A DNA stretch of 64,000 nt from Cristatella mucedo (lineage: Eukaryota; Bryozoa; Phylactolaemata; Cristatellidae). A model generated the notes under the pieces. That model was not told the origin of the DNA and did not search any database. It saw only the letters and a program-made list of their open reading frames with translations. The position numbers were made by a program, and so were the translations under genes. Below are positions 1 through 51,099 of this stretch, piece by piece (positions within the stretch are counted from its first letter, which is position 1; each line of letters starts with the position of its first letter). Location: positions 6,402,501-6,466,500 of the forward strand of contig WPIO01000009.1 in NCBI GenBank assembly GCA_009760855.2, written 5' to 3'.

Positions 1-1212
1 TCTGTCTGCTAGGAAGTACATGCAGTCTTCTTGTCCGTCTTTTTGTCATTGTATATTTGCGCTGTGGGGTTTCACCCGTGGGGGAAGGGGTATTTTTTCA
101 AACGTCTGGACACAACAGCAGACAAGGCATCCCCGAAGGCACCCCTTGCAGGCTCTCCCTACAGGCCCCACCCCCACAGGCCCCCAAAGGCCTTCCTTTG
201 CAGGCCACAGGTATATTACAGATTCGCATTGCTAGTAAGAATGAGAGCTCTCTGGCTGTGGACTCACTTTGCTGCGTCATAGTAGAAGTAGTCATAGTAT
301 GGTCATGGAAGACAACACTGCGCCATCTTGCCGAGTGATGGACTGACCGACTTTTTCACTTTAATCAGAAGAGATTCCTGTGAAATAATGGTCTCCCACT
401 GGCCTCTCTCATAGTCGACGGAGTCTCATCCTTCAGCTGCAATAACAGCCTACTTTACGGTGCACAGCTTTAGCAAATGCTATCATTGGCTCATACCCGG
501 TGGCCGGTTTCTTTAATGCTTCTGGCAATTTTTTTCTGTCTTTGCCTTGACTATGATTGCACGTTGCTTTAACGACTCTTTTAAACCTGATCAATAGCAA
601 ACGAGTGAAAGGCCTTTCTTTCTTTTGCAACTTATGTTACCTGCATGTGCTGTGCATAACAAATACTTTCCATGGTTGTTATAAGCGTTCGTTTTTTGGT
701 CGTACTTTGCTGAGTGATCTCTGTGGAGCCTCTGACGTTTGCTATCATGGAAATTTGCTATAACCGAAGGAGCATGGTGCTCAAGGTTGATGCGTGAAAG
801 TTGTTCACTAGTTAAAGTCCAGAATAATGATGCTATGATGTTCGTCTGTGAGTCCATCCTGTTAACGCAAGTCGCCGACGTCATGCTTGAGTTGCGCCCT
901 AAGTCTTATATATTGTACTACTCTGAGGGCTTATTTATGAGAAGGACCATACCAATAAGTGGTGAAGATAATTTACTTATTTGCCTCTGAAGCCGCTTGA
1001 TGTACTTTCATAGTTGAAATTGAGCGTTAAATTGTGCATCTAATTTACAAAAAAGTGGTGAGCAGGCTTTTGATCAGCACATTATGTAATTATGTATTTA
1101 AACACTGGAGCTTATCATGGACTTGTGTATAGTTATTACTACCAAGGATCCCGACGTATGTTTCAATGCCCTTTTTATTTGTAGCTAATGGTCTTGCACA
1201 CTTGCAGCTGTC

Positions 1213-1440
1213 CTATATAAGCAGCTCAAAGCTTCTATAATTTTGAGGTGACCTGTCGAGGAACTTTCTCAGCATGTTTCTGATCGTTGTCCTGTTGATA
1301 TTTAATTCAGTGCCTAGCAGTCGTAATGCACTTGGCACCGGAACATTGTCCAGAAATTGCTCATAGCCGTCTTTATTAATTGTACCCTCGATGAGGTGAA
1401 GTGCCTGCTGTGAAGCTGCCTTCCCCCTATCACTGATCAC
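1213..1440 (-). other. Exon-like frame with weak CARD/death-fold resemblance
   Basis: An open - strand frame reads ASQQALHLIEGTINKDGYEQ, then FLDNV, PSALRLLG and a lysine/arginine-containing helix, ending at a stop near 1213. The spacing of hydrophobic residues around a glycine and a phenylalanine/leucine resembles the C-terminal helices of a CARD. No upstream exon or clear acceptor was found and the flanking DNA is simple-sequence (CTATCAC repeats 1425-1475). Low confidence; it may be chance or a relic. Confidence -1.
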
Positions 1441-1939
1441 CTATCACTATCACCTATCACCCATCACTATCACTGATCCGGATCCGACCTTCGCAGTATG
1501 CTTTAAGTAGCTTCATCATTCTGCATCGAACGCAGGGTCGACGTTTGCAGCTGCGATAAGCAGTGCACTTAACTTTTTTTTTTTTTTTTTTTTTTTGGTA
1601 AAGAATGCATGCACCACATCTTTACCTGTTCAGAGTCTGTGCTGCCATGCCCACTCGGGGGGGGGGGTGGTGGGCTTCTTTGCTGGCTTTCGTCAGTAGA
1701 AGAGCTTTCTTTGCTAATCGCTCTTAGCTAAATGCTAATTGCTAATTTGCTTGCCTAGGCGGCCCATGCTCGTTGAGCCCTCGCCTCACTGTCTGATCGA
1801 TGAGGATCATCGTGCCGGTGTTTAGCTCGATTGCTTTGACATGGTTTAGAGCGGGTGCAAAATGGGCCTTCTTTGGCTCCATTGTCAGGGGCCAAGCATT
1901 CCCCCTGGTCGAAGCCTAAGGGCATTCTGGCTAGGGCCA

Positions 1940-2080
1940 TAATAATTCTTGATAAAGCGCCCCGAGAACTTAACGCGCTTTTTTGCTGCAAAGTGATACG
2001 AAGAATAGTGTAAAATCATGCTTGAAAAACAACGGCTTTCTGGGTCAGCATGCAAATGTGGTTAGTTCAGTGTCGCACTT
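1940..2080 (-). mobile_element. LINE-A 3' end fragment with internal deletions
   Basis: Carries the reverse complement of the LINE-A tail (GATAAAGCGCCC, then the AAATCATGCTTGAAAAACAA and GGGTCAGCATGCAAATGTGG segments) in the same order as the copy at 4696-5735, but shortened. Confidence -1.
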
Positions 2081-2864
2081 CCGACCCACTATGTCCTAAA
2101 TGATGTTTTTGCTAACCTTCAGGTCAAGATGGTGAACACCAGGGGAGTTCCAGGTCTGTTCGTAAAATCCTTAAGGCGAGCCTGATTGCTAACCTCCATT
2201 GACATAGTCTTTCGTAAAATCCTTAAGGCAGCCTCTCCATTGACATAGCTGCCATTAATGCAAGCACATGTCGAAATGTTCTGGTGGCTGCGGCCAAAGT
2301 CACTCGATGCCTGCCCTATTTCTCCTGTCTGCTAGCTGCGTGTGTGCTAGTTCATCAAGAATATCTCACACCTTCTATTAGACGAATAACATTTGCTATA
2401 TAACACAAAGAGCACCAGCCGTATTTAAAGGCACAATCACAATACGGATTTACCCTACTAGAGGATTTCTCTAGCAATATTATCGTGTAGTATGCCCACA
2501 GGTGAGTGGAGGAATGCCTCCCTCCCAGCTACTAAAATCCGAAAGCACAACCGGCCATTGGTAAGCTAGCTATCCGGTTGCTAAGGTTGCATCAGTGAGT
2601 ACTCCAACTCCCGAGTTTGCCAGGTTTAGTATTCTGAAGTCATTGCTGAGAAATAAAATAAGGATCAAAGCATCGCTTCTTGAAAACCAGTGTGTGAAAA
2701 CGCATTTGCTAGTATTTACCGTGAATTTGTATTAGTTCCAAAAGTTTCCGGCTGATTTACTTACATCAACTCTACTTAAAGGAAACCAAGTGTGGCAAAA
2801 CGTCTTCCAGCCCGAATAGGGCAAGCGATTGCTAATCGGGGAGGGGGCCATATCCTGTTGCATC

Positions 2865-3713
2865 TTCATGCTCCACAGTCAAATCCGCCTATTTTCAGCT
2901 TCATAACATTGCTAAAATTCGGGCTTGTTTAGATAAAGATACCACGTCCAAGTTGGTCAATGCATTCGTGACATCCCGTCTCGACTTCTGCAACTCACTG
3001 CTTACTGGCCTACCAGCATGTGTGATCAGGCGATTGCAGCTGGTGCAAAACTCTGCAGCTAGGCTTGTCTGTCGTGAGCGTCGTAGTTGCAACGTTACTC
3101 CACTTCTCGCCGACCTGCACTGGATACCAGTCAAGCAACGGATTGACTTCAAGGTTTTGTCGCTCACTTTTAGGTCCCTTCATTCTATGGCTCCAGCCTA
3201 TCTCTCCGATATACTACCCCATCAGGCCAAGCATCGTACCACCCGCTTTTCGGAATCCAACAGTCTACAAATACCTCGTACAAACCTTAAATCCTTTGGA
3301 GACCGTGCATTTAGTTCATATGCTCCCAAAGCCTGGAACTCCCTCCCGACTTGCGTCCCAACATCCCCTGACCTGACCACATTTAAAAGGAACCTAAAAA
3401 CACCTATTTAGGACAGCATTTAGTGGGTCCCTGTGATTCGTCCTTCATGTGCTTATGCATGCTGACACTGTGCATGCTGCCACTAACCACATTTGCATGC
3501 TGACCCTGTGCATGTCACCCCTAACCATATTATTCATTTCGTTTGTTTTTTCAAGCATGATTTTACTTACCATTCAATTGCATTTCACTTTACAGCAAAT
3601 GTAAAGGGCCTAGACAGAGATTCTCTGAGAAGTTCTGAGAAGTTCTGAGTTCTGAGAAGTTCTCTGAGGGCGCTTTATCAAGTGGATTATTATTATTATT
3701 ATTATTATTATTC
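2865..3713 (+). mobile_element. LINE-A (L2/CR1-like) 5'-truncated copy
   Basis: Encodes the C-terminal part of a LINE ORF2, open over about 150 codons (2953-3411: FVTSRLDFCNSLLTGLPACV, SAARLVCRERRSC, FGDRAFSSYAPKAWNSLPTC). A 3' UTR follows with the tail hairpin (here with repeated GAGAAGTTCT units) and (ATT)n at 3689-3712. The C-terminal motif SSYAPKAWNSLP is typical of L2/CR1/Jockey-group elements. Confidence -1.
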
Positions 3714-4592
3714 ATGAAATCTAGGTGTCATGTTGCAAAGTGACATTTCTTTAGACGACCACATCAGCTCCACAGTCAAAGCTGTCTACTTTCAGCTACG
3801 TTACATTGCCAAAATTTGGATTTTTATCAGACAGGAATACCACATCTAAGTTGGTCCATGCATTTGTGACATCCCATCTCGACTTCTGAAACTCACTGCT
3901 TGCTGGTCTACCGGCCCGTGCAATCAGACGCTTAACAGCTGGTGCAAAACTCTGCAGCTAGGCTTGTCTGTCGTGAGTGTCGCAGTTGCCACATCACACC
4001 ACTTCTCACCGACCTGCACTGGCTCCTAGTCAAGCAACTCATCGACTTCAAGATTTTGTCACTCACTTTTAGGTCCCTTCATTCTTTGGCTCTAGCCTAC
4101 CTATCAGATCTACTCCTCCACCAGGCTATGCATCATACCACCTGCTTTTCGGAATCTAATTTTTACTTATACCTCGTACAAACCTCAGGTCCTTTGGAGA
4201 CCGTGCCTTTAGTTCGTATGCTTCTAAAGCCTGGAGCTCACTTCCGACTTGCGTCACGACAACCCCTGATGTGATCACATTTAAAAAGAAACTAAAAACG
4301 CGACTATTTATGACAGCATTTAGTGGGTCCATGTGATTCGTCCTTTATGTGCTTATGCATGCTGACACTGTGCATGCTGCCACTAACCATACTTGAATGC
4401 TGACCCTGTGCATGTCATTCCTAACCATGTTATTCTTGTTGTTTATTGAGCATGCTACCACTAACCATTCGATCGTTTTTCCTTTGCAAAAAATTTAAAG
4501 CACCTAGAAATAGATGCACCTAGAGTACTCTGAGGGCACTTTATCAAGTGTACTATTATTATCAATCATATTAATATTATTAGTATTAGTGC
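3714..4592 (+). mobile_element. LINE-A copy, head-to-tail with the previous one
   Basis: Starts directly at the (ATT)n end of the preceding copy. It contains the same ORF2 C-terminal region, with frameshifts, a degenerate tail hairpin (about 4495-4545) and an AT-rich ATT tail. Confidence -1.
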
Positions 4593-4695
4593 TTAATATA
4601 AGCACTAAAAATCAATATACTTGCACTAATAAATTTGCTTACATGCTAGGTAAGTTTATTTTATACTCGTCGATTGATTGCAGCTGGTTTGAGTA

Positions 4696-5735
4696 ATAGT
4701 AATAATAATAATAATGCACTTGATAAAGCGCCCTCAGAGAACTCAATCTCTCTCTAGGCGCTTTACATTTGCTGCAAAGGGAAACACAATTGAATGGTGA
4801 GTAAAATCATGCTTGAAAAACAAACAAAATGAATAACATGGCTAGGGGGTGACATGCACAGGGTCAGCATGCAAATGTGGTTAGTGGCAGCATCTACAGT
4901 GTCAGCATGCATAAGCACATCAAGGACGAATCACAGGGACCCACTAAATGCTGCCCTAAATAGGTGTGTTTTTAGGTTCTTTTTAAATGTGGTCAGGTCA
5001 GGGGATGTTCTGACGCAAGTCGGGAGGGAGTTCCAGGCTTTGGGAGCATACGAACTAAATGCATAGTCTCCAAAGGATTTAAGGTTTGTACGGGGTATTT
5101 GTAGATTGTTGGATTCCGAAAAGCGGGTGATACGATGCTTGGCCTGATGGGGGATTAGATCTGAGAGATAGGCTGGAGCCAAAGAATGAAGTGACCTAAA
5201 AGTGAGCGACAAAACCTTGAAGTCAATCCGTTGCTTGTCTGGTAGCCAGTGCAGGTCGGCAAGAAGTGGAGTGATGTGGCAACTGCGAAACTCACGACAG
5301 ACAAGCCTAGCTGCCGAGTTTTGCCCCAGCTGCAATCGCCTGATCGCACATACCGGTAGGCCAGTGAGCAGTGAGTTGCAGAAGTCGAGACGGGATGTCA
5401 CGAATGCATGGACCAACTTAGACGTGGTACCGTTATCTAAAGAAGCCCGAATTGTAGCAATGTTATGAAACTGATAATAGGCAGATTTGACTGTGGAGCT
5501 GATATAGTCGTCTAAGGAGAGGTCGCTTTGGAATATGGCACCTAGATTTCGAGCTGATTCAACTGGAGATATGCTGGCACAGCCAATTTTGAGCGTTAGC
5601 CTTTCCAATTTGTGAATCACACTGGGTTTGCCCATAACTAGTAAGTTAGTTTTATCGTCATTTAGTTTTGTAATGTTTTGCATACCAGAATCGGAACTTT
5701 GTTTGGGTCCGGCTGCCATTTGAAGTGGCCTCCAG
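4696..5735 (-). mobile_element. LINE-A copy with a long intact ORF2 C-terminus
   Basis: In inverted orientation to its neighbours. The frame is open from about 5735 to 4931 (LNDDKTNLLVMGKPSVIHKL, SARNLGAIFQSDLSLDDYIS, FVTSRLDFCNSLLTGLPVCA), which makes this one of the least decayed copies. The 3' hairpin is at 4723-4770, followed by (ATT)n. Its 5' truncation lies 20 bases from a GTAT microsatellite. Confidence -1.
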
Positions 5736-5753
5736 GATACTTTTGTGCTCGAG

Positions 5754-5771
5754 TGTATGTATGTATATATA

Positions 5772-5807
<36 letters not shown>

Positions 5808-5852
5808 TGTATGTATGTATGTATGTATGTATGTATGTATGTATGTATGTAT
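5754..5852. repeat. (GTAT)n microsatellite with a short (TA)n
   Basis: About 100 bases of TATG/GTAT units between the truncated end of a LINE-A copy and ankyrin exon 1. Open frames through it are artefacts. Confidence -1.
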
Positions 5853-5910
5853 ATACGCCATGTTGTCTTTCTTGTTCTATATGGGAATAGCCGACTAAAT
5901 TTGCTTTTAG

Positions 5911-23800
<17,890 letters not shown>

Positions 23801-24710
23801 GCCGCCACGACCGACCGAGACGCAGGCGACGACGGCAAACAGCAACCGGCAGCGTCACGTCGACCTCGCACACATCCGGTCCTCCTTCGGTGCTATTGCG
23901 TCGCGTCAGGTTTGGCGACGACTCGCTTCTTTTTTGGGAAAGCTCGTCGAGCGCGCGTTCAGTCAGGCTGCAGCAGGGTCGGTGAGCTGCCGGCAGCAGC
24001 GGTCAGGCTGTCGCCCGATGGACCCGGGTTCGGGTCCCCCCCCCTGGGAACGACTGTAATTCAGGAGCACTTTTACACTTCCGGTGGGAGCCTCATACCT
24101 GCGGACATTCCTTGCGATGCTGCAGCAGCCACGCCAGCCGATCATGCTGCTTCTTCAGCGGAAGAGCAAGCGAGCGAGTTGAACGCTGGCGCTTGCAGCA
24201 GCCAACGGACTCTGACGACTGCTCGAGTAGACCGTGCATGAACAACTCGGTCGCTCGAACAGTCGTAGCTATATATTTTTGTACAGTTTTCTACGTGAAA
24301 TGACTGACGGCGACTGTGGGTTTTCCAACCCGGCAGAGTGCAGATGCTGGCTGCTCGGACCGGCAGCTCTGCTTGTCCTGCTGCCGCACGAAGCAAGTCA
24401 CGAGTCATTTAGAGTGGCACTTGCAGTTGCTGCTAATCAGCTTCCGGTGCCCTGCATGCAATACCCGGTGACCGGAACCCACAGGATCGGCGCGGAACGA
24501 AATCCGCAGGCTCCCACGAAATGATTACTTCTAAGCTCACCCTCATTTTTGCATGAACCGAAAGTGAAATGCACACGTTCTTCCCTTGAGCTTTTGGCTG
24601 CATTCGCGTGTGCGAGTGCTGCGCACGCGACTGGCGGATGTGTAGCAAGGCATAGGCAGCTTTGACTCACCGACGTGGCCGCCACCGGAAACGTATCGTA
24701 GTACCAGCAA

Positions 24711-24716
24711 TTTATT
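24711..24716 (-). promoter_or_regulatory. Candidate poly(A) signal of ARHGAP1
   Basis: AATAAA on the - strand, about 690 bases past the ARHGAP1 stop codon. It would put a 3' UTR of about 0.7 kb on the transcript. Based on the hexamer and its position only. Confidence -1.
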
Positions 24717-24754
24717 ATTAATTGCAACTGCTGCATAAGTAAATAGACTATGGC

Positions 24755-24760
24755 ATTAAA
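24755..24760 (+). promoter_or_regulatory. Candidate poly(A) signal of the ankyrin/SOCS gene
   Basis: ATTAAA on the + strand about 950 bases past the stop at 23800; I saw no AATAAA nearer. If used, this transcript and the convergent ARHGAP1 transcript would overlap by a few tens of bases. Weak evidence. Confidence -1.
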
Positions 24761-25403
24761 TAACTCAACAGTGGAAACCTAGCCGCTAGGCGCGAGTGAG
24801 CTGCGGTGCGAGCTCGGGAAGAAAGTCGGGCTCGCCCCTCAATGGTCCACTCGAACGGATCAGACTGTTAAAAAAAACCGTGCACGCAGCAGTGAGACAA
24901 AGACGCGGGCACGCGGCAGACGTTAGCATTTTTTTTTTACCCTCCGCTAAGGCTAGTAGAGCTTAGGCTTGGCCCCTTTCCAAAACAAAGGAGCTTTCGC
25001 GACGAGAAGTGTTGCTCGGAGGCAGCGACGACGGCAAGATGCGCCGGCCGGCCGGCCGGCCTGCCTGCTGCTGCAGCGGGCGAGATGCGGTGGCAGAGTG
25101 TGTCACTTCCGCCGCAGGCACCACTTCTGCCGAGTCGTTGGCCCGACTTCGCTCGCGAGTGGTTCACGTCCCCTAAGGCAAACTGGAGACGTGGCTGGCT
25201 AGAAAACGTTTTGCTAACAATGAGAAAGGCACAAAAAGGGACAAGATGAGTAAAACACATCACAGCATCTTGCTTGCACCAGAATTCGCCCCTCCTCAGC
25301 AGCAGACGGCAGTGGTTTGGCTCGTCTGGCACTTGACTGCCAGAGTTGCTGCTGCCGACGCCGAGGCGGCAGCAGGAGCAATGCCCTGCCACCATGCTGC
25401 CGC

Positions 25404-48557
<23,154 letters not shown>

Positions 48558-48734
48558 TCCAGCCGCAACTAGAATATATAAGAGTGGGTCTCGATTGCTC
48601 GTGCCGCCTCATACTCAGCCACCGATGCGACGGCAGAGCAGGCGCCACGATATTTACACTGGAGCCAGCTAAGACTCATATTGGCAAACTAACCTGTAGA
48701 TGTGGATATGCGTACATGTTTGCATGAAAATAGT

Positions 48735-48800
48735 AACAATACAACACATGTAGAGTGCCCTAAGAGAACTAATTCACTTTCTAGGCACTTAACATAAGCT
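48735..48800 (-). mobile_element. LINE-A/SINE-A tail fragment
   Basis: Reverse tail with stem AGTGCC/GGCACT (48754-48790). Lies 170 bases upstream of ARHGAP1 exon 1. Confidence -1.
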
Positions 48801-48990
48801 GAGAAGGAAGCATATACAAAAGCAATGAATTGTACAAGCGACTAAATAATAAGGCACCTGAAACCGCAAACCCCAAAGTGACACAGAAGCAACTCAACGC
48901 CATTAGCTATACATGTATATACATACAAAGGCCTATGCATACAGTCAATATAGGCATATGTACATATAAACTCATGCACTTATATAGTAC

Positions 48991-49022
<32 letters not shown>

Positions 49023-49052
49023 GCATATGTATATAGTATATATATATATAAG
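48991..49052. repeat. (TA)n microsatellite
   Basis: Two TA runs with a short spacer, about 60 bases. Confidence -1.
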
Positions 49053-49467
49053 AAGTCCCCTAGTTGAAATGTATACCTGCAGTATGCATTCCATGCCTAC
49101 CTTCTCAAAACCGACTGCATCATGCTGAGGCTGACTTCCTGGTAATGAGTGCACACTTGATTGAGGTTACATACATGGATGGATTAAAATGCTACCCCAA
49201 TTTGGCCGTAAGCACCATCTATTTTTGAGCAGCCATTTAAAAGCAAAAAAATTCAGATGATATTCGAACTTCCAGTGGCGTCTTTCACTCGATGTGTAGT
49301 CAATTCAATGTGCGCGACCCAGCTACGTGCCTAATTCCTTCGGCATTGCAGTTGCATTCATATAGTGCGTGCCAAGTAAATTGCAGCATGCCACCATTGT
49401 TGAAGCCGGCCACACCGCGATGTGAAATTCTGCATGAAATGTCTTTACCAGCGCAGCAGTTCCTAAG

Positions 49468-49636
49468 CTGGTTTGGCCCGGTGGTACGGTGCTTGCCTCG
49501 ACCAAGGTCAAGGTGAAGTTATTCGACGACCAAGGTTGTGGGCTTGAGCCCAGTGGCGGATGTGAAGCGCCTGAATAGAGATTAAGTTCTCTTGGGGCAT
49601 TATTCAAATGAAATATATTTCTATTTATATTATTTA
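49468..49636 (+). mobile_element. SINE-A copy
   Basis: TGGTTTGGCCCGGTGGTACG, CGACCAAGGTCAAGGTGAAG, B-box relic GGGCTTGAGCCC, and tail AAGCGCCTGAATAGAGATTA. Confidence -1.
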
Positions 49637-49693
49637 GAGTTTTTTTACTAAACTCAAACCGCCACCAGAGGTCGGTGCTGCTGCGGATACGGC

Positions 49694-49732
49694 AGCAAAG
49701 TGTACAGGCACCGACTGCCTGTACACTTTGCT
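49694..49732. repeat. Perfect 17-base inverted repeat
   Basis: AGCAAAGTGTACAGGCA, five-base spacer CCGAC, then the exact reverse complement. No run of T follows, so it is not a simple polymerase III terminator. Confidence -1.
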
Positions 49733-50659
49733 CAATGTTTGAACCAGAAGACGTCAGCATGCCCGACCGCTTGAGTGCTACAGTAACATAACCTGTTGAC
49801 CTCAAGTGCTGCTACATGCTGGGCAGCAGGTATGCACGCAGCTGATAATGGGCATAGCTCCCAGCACTGGCATTTCTCTTCCTCCCCCTCAACACCGACT
49901 TCGGCAAGGACATGTCGGTAGACGGCGGGATGGGTGCCGGGCAGGACCGCCATCGCACGCGGTCCCAGAACTCGAGGTGGGGAGGTGGGCAGGAGCAGGT
50001 AGAATTGGCTGTGATCTATTCGAGTCAAGGGCATGAGACCATGCACCACGAGAGGGAATTGACAGAAGGAAGAATCGAGCGAGCTGGCTGCCCACAGAAG
50101 CAGCAGCAGCAGAAGTGGCAGCGGCGCCAACCTATACAAGGCACAGGCCGTCGGCTCCACAATTGCACTTCGGCTGTCTTTCGCAGCGAGAACAGCATCT
50201 AGTGCTGCAGCGCAAAGTGGAGCCAACGAAAAAGGTCACTCGTCTTAATCCACGCGAAGCCACGGCGACACTTGAAGGCCTTCACCCCGGGCGGTCTGAG
50301 CCAGGAAGTCGACAGCATTCAGGATGAAGGTGAAGCCTGTCACCCTGTGAACCAAGTGTCTCACACAGGGTTCCACATTCGCTTCGGCATTACACTGCAG
50401 AAAATTGTGAAACTGCCTCAAACAGCAGCAGCAGCAATAGGTGGCCACTTTGAAATACTGAGAGTGGCCCAGACGGGCACTGGCAGTGCCCTGCAGTTCA
50501 TTCCGGCAGATATTTTTTAATATTGGCAGCGGCTGCAGCCTCATGCACAAGTCTGCCAAGTCGGTTGCTTAGCTCGTGCACACCAAAAGCTGCTTAGGCT
50601 TTTTGAGTGTGCGCCGCTATAGAAAACTCTGGTGCACACTACCCACTTCCTGGTCTTGG

Positions 50660-51010
50660 TGGCTTTGTGGACTTACGGACGGAGATACATTCGAAGCTCA
50701 AGCGCCTTTCAGTGCACACACGGTAGCCAACACACTTCACCTCACGAGACCGAGAGAGAAAGTGAGAAGCATAGCTGAGTCACGATGCAGTCCAGGTAGC
50801 GAGTAGCACATAGAACGTAGCAGCTCAGGACGACAGGAAGGGATGTGCCACAGTCGGCAGCAGGAGAGTCGATGACGTCGCATGAGAATTGCGGAAGTGA
50901 GCTCCACAGTCCAGGACGTGCAGGGCAAAAGCTTCCGTCGCCAACGGTCTTTATGCGAAGGAATGGAGCAGCTAATTCTGCTGTCCGCACAGAGTGTCTG
51001 AGGACACGGG
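50660..51010 (-). mobile_element. LINE-B fragment (ORF2 C-terminus), at the edge of the CpG island
   Basis: On the - strand reads ELVHQLQPPRVLRHS, AAPFLRIKTVGDGSFCPARP, WSSLPQF, matching the copy at 62915-63385. The tail-like segment at 50655-50695 lies in the opposite orientation to the body. Confidence -1.
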
Positions 51011-51099
51011 GAGGCTGAAGCTGGTGCACCAGTTCCTCGGCGGCATACGACGAAGCCACGGAGACCTGCTTGGAGGGCCCTGCCGGGACGAAGGTTTCG

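Noticed and set aside
2120-2240. Duplicated TTCGTAAAATCCTTAAGGC segment with CTCCATTGACATAG
   Set aside because: A simple two-copy local duplication of about 55-60 bases; no further structure.
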